64,000 nt of DNA from Massilia sp. KIM (lineage in GTDB: Bacteria; Pseudomonadota; Gammaproteobacteria; Burkholderiales; Burkholderiaceae_D). The DNA lies in the NCBI RefSeq assembly GCF_002007115.1, contig NZ_MVAD01000001.1, positions 558,001 to 622,000 on the forward strand. The letters run 5' to 3'. The notes below the pieces were generated by a model. The model was not told the origin of the DNA. It did no database searches and worked only from the letters and a program-made list of their open reading frames with translations. A program made the position numbers and the translations under genes. Each line of letters begins with the position of its first letter. The stretch's first letter is position 1. Below, piece after piece: positions 57,434-64,000 of this stretch.

Positions 57434-59113
57434 ATGACGCCAACCCAGCGCTTCCTGCAGGCGCGCGATTTCCTCCAGCAGCACCGCACCGACTACGAGA
57501 CCGCCTACCGCGGCTACCAGCGGCCCCGCTTCGAGAATTTCAACTGGGCCCTCGACTTCTTCGACCACCAGGCCAGGGACAACCACGCGCCGGCCCTGTG
57601 GGTGGTCGACGAGGACGGCTCGGAGCAGAAGATCTCCTTCGCCGACATGGCGGCGCGTTCGAGCCAGGTGGCGGAATGGCTACGCCAGGCCGGGGTGGAG
57701 CGCGGCGACCGCGTGCTGCTGATGCTCCCGAACCGGGTCGAGCTGTGGGAGATCATGCTGGCCGGAATCAAGCTCGGCGCGGTGCTGGTGCCGACCACCA
57801 TGCTGGTGTCCGGCGCCGACCTGGCCGACCGCCTCGAGCGCGGCCGCATCAAGCATGTGATCGCCCAGGCTTCCGAGGCCCACAAGTTCGAGGCCTTGCC
57901 GGGCAACTACACCCGCATCGCGGTCGGCGGCGCCCTGGAAGGCTGGCGCGACTTCGACGACTGCCGCTCCACCCTGGCCGTGTTCACGCCCGAGGGCGAG
58001 ACCCGCGCCACCGACCCGCTGCTGCTGTATTTCACCTCCGGCACCACGGCCAAGCCCAAGCTGGTGCTGCACAGCCACCAGAGCTATCCGGTTGGCCACC
58101 TGTCGACCATGTACTGGATCGGCCTGCAGCGCGGCGACGTGCACTGGAACATCTCCTCGCCCGGTTGGGCCAAGCACGCCTGGAGCTGCTTCTTCGCCCC
58201 CTGGAACGCCGGCGCCACGGTCTTCGTCTACAACTACGAGCGCTTCTCGGCCAGGGCGGCCCTGGACACCATCGTGCGCTGCGGCGTGACCTCGCTGTGC
58301 GCGCCGCCCACCGTGTGGCGCATGATGATCAAGGAAGACCTGGCGGCCTGGAAGCCGCCGCTGCGCGAGCTGGTCGGCGCCGGCGAGCCGCTCAACCCGG
58401 AAGTGATCGAGCAGGTCGAACGCGCCTGGGGCATCCGCATCCGCGACGGCTTCGGCCAGTCCGAGTCCACCTGCCAGATCGGCAATTCGCCGGGCCAGCC
58501 GATCAAGCCGGGCTCGATGGGGCGGCCGCTGCCCGGCTACGAGGTGGCCCTGCTCGACATCGACGACCAGCCCGCGCCCGAGGGCGAGATCGCGGTCAAG
58601 CTCGACGCCGAGCCGATCGGCCTGATGCTGTGCTACGAGGGCGACGAAGCCAAGACCGCCGAGGTGATGCGCGGCGGCTACTACCACACCGGCGACACCG
58701 CCAGCCGGGACGCCGACGGCTACTACTTCTACGTCGGCCGCAACGACGACGTGTTCAAGTCCTCAGACTACCGCATCAGCCCCTTCGAGCTCGAGAGCGT
58801 GCTGATCGAGCACGAGAGCGTGCTGGAAGCGGCCATCGTGCCCAGTCCCGATCCGCTGCGCCTGTCGGTGCCCAAGGCCTTCGTCACCCTGCGCCAGGGC
58901 AGGGAGCCGAGCCGCGAGGCCGCCGCCGCGCTGTTCGCCTTCACCCGCGAGCGCCTCGCGCCCTACAAGCGCATCCGCCGCATCGAGTTCCGCGAGCTGC
59001 CCAAGACCATCTCGGGCAAGATCCGGCGCGTCGAGCTGCGCAAGGAGGAGGCGGCAAGAGGCGAGGCCGCGCCGGCCGGCCTCGAATACCGCGAGGAGGA
59101 TTTCCCCGCCTGA
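57434..59113 (+). CDS. Acyl-CoA synthetase (AMP-forming, medium-chain/benzoate-like)
   Basis: A 559-residue adenylate-forming ligase. Motifs: LLYFTSGTTAKPKLVLHSHQ (P-loop A3), GWAKHAWSCFFAPWNAGATV, GAGEPLNPEVIEQV, RDGFGQSESTC (A5), YYHTGDTASRDADGYYFYVG (A7), DVFKSSDYRISPFELE (A8) and the catalytic Lys in LPKTISGKIRRVELRKEE. The sequence is closest in style to medium-chain acyl-CoA or aryl-CoA synthetases. The 150-bp gap after the fdh operon and its own RBS make it a separate transcript. Confidence 0.9.
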   Translation: MTPTQRFLQARDFLQQHRTDYETAYRGYQRPRFENFNWALDFFDHQARDNHAPALWVVDEDGSEQKISFADMAARSSQVAEWLRQAGVERGDRVLLMLPNRVELWEIMLAGIKLGAVLVPTTMLVSGADLADRLERGRIKHVIAQASEAHKFEALPGNYTRIAVGGALEGWRDFDDCRSTLAVFTPEGETRATDPLLLYFTSGTTAKPKLVLHSHQSYPVGHLSTMYWIGLQRGDVHWNISSPGWAKHAWSCFFAPWNAGATVFVYNYERFSARAALDTIVRCGVTSLCAPPTVWRMMIKEDLAAWKPPLRELVGAGEPLNPEVIEQVERAWGIRIRDGFGQSESTCQIGNSPGQPIKPGSMGRPLPGYEVALLDIDDQPAPEGEIAVKLDAEPIGLMLCYEGDEAKTAEVMRGGYYHTGDTASRDADGYYFYVGRNDDVFKSSDYRISPFELESVLIEHESVLEAAIVPSPDPLRLSVPKAFVTLRQGREPSREAAAALFAFTRERLAPYKRIRRIEFRELPKTISGKIRRVELRKEEAARGEAAPAGLEYREEDFPA

Positions 59114-59245
59114 GGAGGCGCGCCGCGGGCCGCGCGGCCGGCATCGAAAATGTGCGGCACGCGCACCCCGATTGGCTCCATAATGCTGTCATCGTTGACA
59201 ACACACCGCGGCCCGGTCGGGCCGCGACTTCCACGGCACCCATCG

Positions 59246-59761
59246 ATGACCACCAAGCGATCCACCAGGGCCGGCTCCGCGCCGGCCTACGAAGTGCGCA
59301 AGTCCCCCGTCCACGGCAACGGCGTGTTCGCATTGCGGACCATCGCCCCCGGCGAACGCATCATCGAATACCGCGGCGAGCGCATCACCTGGGATGAGGC
59401 GACCGAACGCGCGGCGCAGGCCGGCGGCCCGGTCAACCACACCTTCTACTTCAGCCTCGCCGACGGGCGCGTGATCGACGGCGGCCGGCGCGGCAACGAC
59501 GCGCGCTGGATCAACCACGCCTGCTCGCCCAATTGCGAGGCCTTCGAGGACGAGGGCAGGGTCTACATCCACGCCATGCGCGAGATCGAGCCCGGCGAGG
59601 AACTGAACTACAATTACGCCCTGATCTACGACGAGCGCCACACGCCGGCGCTCAAGAAGCTGTTCGCCTGCCGCTGCGGCACCGAGGGCTGCACCGGCAC
59701 CATGCTGGCGCCCAAGCGCCGCACCAAGCGTCGCGGCGGCGACGGCGCCGCCACCGCCTGA
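59246..59761 (+). CDS. SET domain-containing lysine methyltransferase-like protein
   Basis: A 171-residue protein: SET-N (YEVRKSPVHGNGVFALRTIA), RIIEYRGERITWDEA, the pseudoknot pair RWINHACSPNCEAF and GEELNYNYALIYDE, and a post-SET-like C-end with CRCGTEGCTGTM (three cysteines) then a basic tail. It should bind SAM and methylate lysines; bacterial targets are mostly unknown (ribosomal or nucleoid proteins are proposed). ATG at 59246; the basic extensions at both ends are species-typical. Confidence 0.88.
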   Translation: MTTKRSTRAGSAPAYEVRKSPVHGNGVFALRTIAPGERIIEYRGERITWDEATERAAQAGGPVNHTFYFSLADGRVIDGGRRGNDARWINHACSPNCEAFEDEGRVYIHAMREIEPGEELNYNYALIYDERHTPALKKLFACRCGTEGCTGTMLAPKRRTKRRGGDGAATA

Positions 59762-59772
59762 CCGGAGAGTCG

Positions 59773-60558
59773 ATGAAGCCCGTTGTCCGCAGCCTGCTTG
59801 AAACCGATCTGTACAAGTTCACCATGTGGCAGGCCCTGCTGCACAGCCATCCGGGCGCCCACGGCGAATACGAGTTCCGCTGCCGCAACGAGCCGGCCTT
59901 CCCGCTGGCCGAGCTGAAGGACGAGGTCGAGCGCGAGCTCGATTACCTGTGCTCGATGATGTTCCTGGAGGAGGAAGTCGACTACCTGCGCAGCCTGCGC
60001 TTCATCAAGAGCGATTTCGCGGACTTCCTGACCCTGTTCCGCTTCCAGCGCAAGTTCATCCAGGTCGACACCGACGGCCCCCACCTGCGCATCCGCGCCA
60101 GCGGCCCGATCGTGCACGTGATGGGCTTCGAGATCTTCGTGCTCTACATCGTCAACGAGCTCTACTTCCGCCGCTTCGACCAGGCGGCGGCGCTGAAGGA
60201 GGCGCGGGTGCGCCTCCAGCACAAGATCGAGGCCTTCCGCGCCTTCGGCCAGGAGCCGCCGCGCGCCAACCCTTTCGAGTTCTTCGACTTCGGGGTGCGC
60301 CGCCGCTTTTCCGGCGAATGGCACGACGAGGTGGTGGCGACCCTGCAGCGCGAGCTGCCCCAGTATTTCAAGGGCACCTCCAACGTGCACCTGGCGCGCA
60401 AGTATGGCCTGGTCCCGATCGGCACCATGGCCCACGAATGGCTTTATGTAAGACGGAACTGTTCACAAGCTCAACGGTGCTCTATCGATACGGGCACGGG
60501 ATATGGGATTAATAGCAAGTCGGATAGGCCTGTCGAATCTTGTGTTCATCTGCATTAA
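59773..60558 (+). pseudogene. pncB: Native nicotinate phosphoribosyltransferase, truncated by insertion
   Basis: The frame encodes PncB residues 1-224 in normal high-GC codons (LLETDLYKFTMWQALLHSHP, FEFFDFGVRRRFSGEWHDEV, KGTSNVHLARKYGLVPIGTM, AHEW), then 37 unrelated residues after about 60,444 and a stop at 60,556-60,558. Intact PncB is about 400 residues, so the second half (PRPP/catalytic core) is missing. The break follows the conserved AHEW motif that carries the phosphorylated active-site histidine (H221 here). The product is almost surely inactive. RBS GGAGAG and ATG 59773 are intact. The missing 3' half should lie beyond the right window edge. Confidence 0.88.
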
Positions 60559-60582
60559 CGGCAAGGAAGGGAGATTTTGTTC

Positions 60583-61794
60583 ATGACCAATACAGCCTTC
60601 GTTCCCGTTATCACTTCTCTCCTTGAGAACGATCTCTATAAATTTACTATGTGGCAGGCCCTGTTACATAGTCATCCTGCAGCACATGCGGAATACGAAT
60701 TTACATGTCGTAATGAACCAAAGTATCCGCTATCAGAACTCGCGGATGAACTGAACGCTCAACTCGACTATCTTTGCAATTTACGATTTTCCGATGAAGA
60801 GCTTGATTACCTACGAGATCTTCGTTTTATCAAACCGGACTTTGTCGACTTTCTTTCGCTTTTTCACCTGCAGCGCAAATTCATTACCGTAACAACGGAA
60901 GACAAACGTCTTCGTGTGCGAGCAATCGGACCAATGGTGCACACGATGCCGTTTGAAATTTACGTCCTGCAGTTGGTGAACGAGCTCTACTTCCGTCGAT
61001 TCGACAAGCAATCGTGTCTCAAGGAAGGAGTGAAGCGGCTTCATCAGAAAATTGGCCTTATCAAAGAGCGCGTACAGCAGGTTGCTACAAACCGCGCTCA
61101 TCCGTTTGAATTCTTTGACTTTGGATTGCGCCGTCGTTTTTCGTCTGAAATGCAGGATTTAGTCGTAGCCACATTGTCAAGTGAATTGCCAACCCACTTT
61201 AAGGGCACGTCTAATGTCCACCTAGCGCGGAAATACAATCTTGTCCCTATCGGTACGCACGCGCATGAGTGGTTCGGGCTATTTCAAGCGCAAGAGACTG
61301 TTCGTCTTCGAAATTTTCAGAAGGCTGCTTTACAAGCTTGGGTGGATGAGTATAGGGGCGACCTTGGCACGGCTCTAACCGACATGGTTGGGATGGATGC
61401 ATTCCTGAGCGATTTCGATCTGTACTTCGCGAAGCTGTTCGACTCGCTACGGCACGACAGTGGGGATCCCGTTATCTGGGGCGAAAAAGCTCTTGCTCAC
61501 TATGCCAAGTTACGGATAGATGCACACACGAAGCGACTTGTGTTCTCTGACGGGCTTAATATTGAAAAATCCTTCGAGCTATATGACCACTTTGTTGACC
61601 GTACGATGACAGGGTTTGGTATTGGTACCAACCTCACTAACGACACCGGCGTACCTGCTCTTAGTATCGTAATGAAGCTCGTTAAATGCAATGGCCAACC
61701 TGTTTGCAAAATTTCTGATAACCCTGAAAAGACATCGTGCAGCGATCCAACGTTCGTCGCTTATCTCCGCCAAATTTTTAACAAGCTAGATTAG
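60583..61794 (+). CDS. pncB: Complete island-borne nicotinate phosphoribosyltransferase
   Basis: A 403-residue enzyme that joins nicotinate and PRPP to give nicotinate mononucleotide, the first step of NAD salvage. It is full length: LLENDLYKFTMWQALLHSHP, FEFFDFGLRRRFSSEMQDLV, KGTSNVHLARKYNLVPIGTH-AHEW, LRHDSGDPVIWGEKALAHYA, VFSDGLNIEKSFELYDHFVD, FGIGTNLTNDTGVPALSIVM, and a C-terminus as in other PncB. Similar to the native fragment at protein level (about two-thirds by eye) but in AT-rich codons, so acquired from another species. AAGGGAG precedes ATG 60583; TTG at 60577 is possible. It probably restores the function lost by the insertion. Confidence 0.93.
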   Translation: MTNTAFVPVITSLLENDLYKFTMWQALLHSHPAAHAEYEFTCRNEPKYPLSELADELNAQLDYLCNLRFSDEELDYLRDLRFIKPDFVDFLSLFHLQRKFITVTTEDKRLRVRAIGPMVHTMPFEIYVLQLVNELYFRRFDKQSCLKEGVKRLHQKIGLIKERVQQVATNRAHPFEFFDFGLRRRFSSEMQDLVVATLSSELPTHFKGTSNVHLARKYNLVPIGTHAHEWFGLFQAQETVRLRNFQKAALQAWVDEYRGDLGTALTDMVGMDAFLSDFDLYFAKLFDSLRHDSGDPVIWGEKALAHYAKLRIDAHTKRLVFSDGLNIEKSFELYDHFVDRTMTGFGIGTNLTNDTGVPALSIVMKLVKCNGQPVCKISDNPEKTSCSDPTFVAYLRQIFNKLD

Positions 61795-62503
61795 CGTTAG
61801 AGGTGGCTTGGCAAGAAAAATCACATACGGTCTTTCAATAGTTAAGCTTCCAGCTTATGTGACTGTTAGATTCTACAGTTAGCAGGCATGCCAATGCCTG
61901 GCTACCGAAATCAGCCGTAAAGCTGCTTGTACTCAGTTTTGTCAAGCTTCAGCTTAGCCTTTTAACGAGGGCCCTCGAAAGTTGTTCCTCTCATATACTC
62001 GAGTATTTGCTCGGACGCACCGGTTGGACGAATCGCTGCAGTCGCGCCGATCGAATCCACAAGTTCCACATTCGGGGTGTGCGGCACGTAAATTCGTTCT
62101 TTGCGAAGCGCTATTCCCTACTATTTGAATCATCTGGGACACTATTCCATTTCAGCTTAGTCAGAACAATATTGTTTATCGAAACCCCTTCAACTTTGTT
62201 TTTCTGATAGATGCGTTGCACCTGCAGCAGCGCTGTTGTGTCTACCGGGGGGGCGGGGCCGCTCTAACACGTACCGCACAGACATAGAAGCTGTACTTGT
62301 TTTTGCAATTAATCGAAAATGGCCTGCAGTCGTGTCTGCGAAGTTGCGATATGGGTAATCTAGGTATCCGTTCTTTAGTGAATAGCGTTGAAGAAAATGG
62401 CGAATTCCGATGTAGCATTTTTTGGTAAAGAGCAAGACTAGTGCGAAGTGGAAGGCTGACTTATCATTCTCTAGTTAGCAAAACCAGACCGAGAGATTGA
62501 TCA
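61795..62503. other. AT-rich island spacer without an intact gene
   Basis: 709 bp between the island pncB and the NERD-helicase gene. No intact reading frame of convincing character. It contains a nested hairpin (TCACATA 61821-61827 with TATGTGA 61856-61862 around TAAGC/GCTTA 61843-61857), a CAGGCAT/ATGCCTG stem (61883-61900), the 10-mer TTCAGCTTAG twice (61948 and 62151), a 7-G run at 62247-62253, and the broken minus-strand gene listed separately. Confidence 0.6.
61911..62474 (-). pseudogene. Degraded or frameshifted minus-strand gene of unknown function
   Basis: The minus strand opens at 62474 after a stop and encodes SAFHFALVLLFTKKCYIGIR ... YRNFADTTAGHF ... SMSVRYVLERPRPP up to a run of seven C (62247-62253 on plus as G). 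Dropping one C continues as VDTTALLQVQRIYQKNKVEG ... INNIVLTKLKWNSVPDDSNS, stop at 62111. One further shift gives IALRKERIYVPHTPNVELVD ... ATAAIRPTGASEQILEYMRG and, after a stop at 61962, KAKLKLDKTEYKQLYG to 61911. Each piece looks like real protein in composition, so I read one gene with two shifts and a stop. TTG at 62435 could be the start. No family recognised. Confidence 0.4.
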
Positions 62504-64000
62504 ATGGCACGCATGATCCCCTCCACGGGGCCGCAAGACACCGATAGCTATGGTGAGAAAAGGATCTATGACTTGCTAAGGCAAGGCCTGTCCGATGATT
62601 TTACGGTGATCCACAGCCTTCCATGGCTCGCACAAGGCATCAAAGAAATCGACCCCGGCTATCCGCCGACCGGAGAGATTGATTTTCTAATCATACATCG
62701 CAGCTTGGGTGTCTTAGCACTGGAGGTAAAAAGCGGCAAACAGCGTGTCAAGGATGGCCTCTTCATCTACGTAAAGACAGGAGGCATCGGAAATCACGTC
62801 GCACAGACTCGCAAGAATGCTCATGGCCTAGCTCGGTGGCTTGGAATCGATCCAAGTTTACGCTGGCGCATGGGCTATGGCCTGATATTTCCGGACAGCG
62901 TATTTGGCGACAGCGTGATTAGTCCGGGACTTGTCGATACGACTGTAAGTCCAGCACAAGCATTGTTCATCGATCGAATGCACTTGGAGGAGTCGGTGCT
63001 GGCGGACCGCGTCTGCGGACTCATGACGTACTGGAAACAAACTCTTGGTAATCTGGAGCTAGGTCGTCAGCGAATGAACCGTTTAGTCGAAGTCCTCTGC
63101 CCGACTTTCGACGGCACTCCCTCCTGGGGTAAGCGTGTAGAGTATGACAACCGCATTTGGCTGCGCCTCACTCACGAACAAGCTTCTGTCGTACAGACGG
63201 CCATGGTCCAAGCCCGCATGGTCATTACCGGGTGGCCCGGAACAGGCAAAACGCTGATCGCGGTTGAGATTGCACGACGCATGATTCGACAGGGCAAGCG
63301 AGTATTAATGCTGACATTCAATGCCCTATTGGTTGAGCATCTTCGCAAGGAGATCGACTCTGCAACGATGGCGAAGGTGGCAACTTGGCATGGGTTTTGT
63401 TCTGATTATGCAAGGAAAGGTCCGGGCCAAATCGACGGCAGCTCGGACTGGCTTGAGCGGGGGTGCTTCGAGGATCTACAAAAAGCTCAGGAGAATGGAC
63501 AGGTCCCAGATTTTGACGTGTTAGTTCTTGATGAGGCCCAGGCTCTCCGTCATGAGTGGTGCACATGGCTCGCGGAACATTTCATTAATCAGCCCATCGT
63601 TGTCTTTTGCGATGAAACACAACGATTCTCTTTTGAGAAGGACCGTATTTCCACTCAAGCTCTCTGCGAGGTATTCAGGATTGAGTGCCCATACGTTCTT
63701 ACGATCCCATTACGATCGCCTCGTAGTGTATTCGAGCGTCTGCAGAAAGTGCGGTTGCCTTCTCATCAGATGGTTTGTCCTCGGGATTTAGAGACCGATA
63801 CGCTACAGGAGCTTGTTGTCGGTAAAGTCAGTTCCTCAGTTGATGACGTTATCGAAGACTTAATGTCGCGTGGGATCAACCAAACAGACATCGTGGTGTT
63901 ATCTCGCTTTGGATGGATACGTAATCGGCTAAGCGTTGGGCGGTATGAAACAGTAGCCCGGTTTCGCGGCATGGAAGCTCCCGTCATTATTATCGCTGGA
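62504..64000 (+). CDS. NERD-domain nuclease/UvrD-like helicase, partial
   Basis: 499 codons visible, continuing past the window. Residues about 15-130 form a NERD (nuclease-related) domain: SYGEKRIYDLLRQGL, GEIDFLIIHR with E58/D60 and LALEVKSGK with E74 and K76, an intact PD-(D/E)xK-like site. A P-loop NTPase follows: GWPGTGKT (243-250), MLTFNALLVEHLRKEI, TWHGFCSDY, Walker B VLVLDEAQAL (D343, E344) and CDETQRF (a superfamily 1 motif III-like segment). Such NERD-helicase proteins occur in mobile islands and phage-defence loci. ATG at 62504 has GAGAG upstream. Codons are intermediate, unlike the chromosome. Confidence 0.8.
   Translation, partial: MARMIPSTGPQDTDSYGEKRIYDLLRQGLSDDFTVIHSLPWLAQGIKEIDPGYPPTGEIDFLIIHRSLGVLALEVKSGKQRVKDGLFIYVKTGGIGNHVAQTRKNAHGLARWLGIDPSLRWRMGYGLIFPDSVFGDSVISPGLVDTTVSPAQALFIDRMHLEESVLADRVCGLMTYWKQTLGNLELGRQRMNRLVEVLCPTFDGTPSWGKRVEYDNRIWLRLTHEQASVVQTAMVQARMVITGWPGTGKTLIAVEIARRMIRQGKRVLMLTFNALLVEHLRKEIDSATMAKVATWHGFCSDYARKGPGQIDGSSDWLERGCFEDLQKAQENGQVPDFDVLVLDEAQALRHEWCTWLAEHFINQPIVVFCDETQRFSFEKDRISTQALCEVFRIECPYVLTIPLRSPRSVFERLQKVRLPSHQMVCPRDLETDTLQELVVGKVSSSVDDVIEDLMSRGINQTDIVVLSRFGWIRNRLSVGRYETVARFRGMEAPVIIIAG

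Larger units (their letters stand above)
60444..64000. mobile_element. Low-GC genomic island inserted into pncB (right end outside window)
   Basis: At about 60,444 the base composition drops from roughly 70% GC to near 45-50%, codon usage changes (many AT-ending codons), and the native pncB coding similarity stops within a codon. The DNA then carries a complete diverged pncB, an apparently degraded stretch and a NERD-helicase gene that continues past 64,000. No integrase or transposase is visible in the 3.5 kb seen. The first island bases read TTATGTAAGACGG; whether a TGT-type transposon end or a recombinase att core is involved cannot be told. The left boundary is precise to a few bases only. 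Confidence 0.75.

Noticed and set aside
60444..60470. TGTAAGACGG at the island edge as a Tn7-like transposon end
   Set aside because: Only the TGT start fits; no repeated transposase-binding sites or transposition genes are visible in the window.
62007..62207. Small plus-strand frame in the island spacer
   Set aside because: No ribosome-binding site, no recognisable character, and the opposite strand gives a more protein-like reading.
62247..62258. G-run as a G-quadruplex regulator
   Set aside because: Only two G tracts (7 and 4) are present; four tracts are needed for a stable intramolecular quadruplex.

Overview
The window is high-GC bacterial DNA from 1 to about 60,440, then changes abruptly to much more AT-rich DNA up to 64,000. 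Gene content (cbb3 oxidase ccoNOQP-GH, a cyanide-insensitive-type bd oxidase, an NAD-dependent-type respiratory formate dehydrogenase cluster with DUF3305/DUF3306, acetoacetyl-CoA reductase, DUF4214 and DUF4331 proteins) and codon bias suggest a betaproteobacterium, most probably Oxalobacteraceae (Massilia/Telluria-like). The genus is an inference; no rRNA or tRNA gene is present to confirm it.

Layout. 1-7,300: D-amino acid dehydrogenase (cut by the window edge) with a divergent Lrp-type regulator, a hybrid histidine kinase, a stand-alone winged-helix protein, nitronate monooxygenase, an acetoacetyl-CoA-reductase-like SDR and a metallophosphatase. 7,300-13,500: a small hemerythrin-like gene behind a perfect FNR box, a four-gene envelope operon (DUF4331, lipoprotein, TPR, HupE-like) and a converging ECF sigma/anti-sigma pair. 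13,600-23,300: ThuA-like protein, monooxygenase/MarR pair, PAS-GGDEF-EAL protein, a LysR gene bracketed by two copies of one palindrome followed by a YceI protein, MAPEG protein, two-domain glycosyltransferase and a membrane hydrolase whose frame runs antisense into it.

23,400-35,800 is a microaerobic respiration block: Aer-like chemoreceptor, hemN, a TauE/SafE-like membrane protein, ccoI, ccoS, a DksA/TraR-type protein, ccoN, ccoO, ccoQ, ccoP, ccoG, ccoH. FNR-type boxes (TTGAT-N4-ATCAA or one to two mismatches) lie upstream of the hemerythrin-like gene, the chemoreceptor, hemN, the DksA-like gene and ccoN. The FNR-type regulator itself (four expected cysteines) is at 43,989-44,753, divergent from the bd oxidase operon cioA-cioB-DUF2474. 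Between them are a DUF4214 protein, DUF885 protein, small lipoprotein, AGCS symporter, MgtC, EamA and AraC genes. 47,700-57,300 is one long formate dehydrogenase operon (TorD-like chaperone, TAT peptide protein, FdhA with Cys in place of Sec, FdhB, FdhC, three uncharacterised envelope proteins, DUF3305, DUF3306, a multi-cluster ferredoxin). Then come an acyl-CoA synthetase and a SET-domain protein. Together these genes describe a cell that switches between high-affinity and cyanide-insensitive oxidases and feeds formate electrons to quinone.

The most unusual part is the right end. The native nicotinate phosphoribosyltransferase gene pncB is cut three codons after its catalytic histidine codon (about 60,444). 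Foreign AT-rich DNA follows, and its first gene is a complete, diverged pncB. After this come a noncoding or degraded stretch with a frameshifted minus-strand gene, and a NERD-nuclease/helicase-like gene that runs off the window. I read this as a mobile or defence island that destroys pncB on insertion and brings its own replacement.
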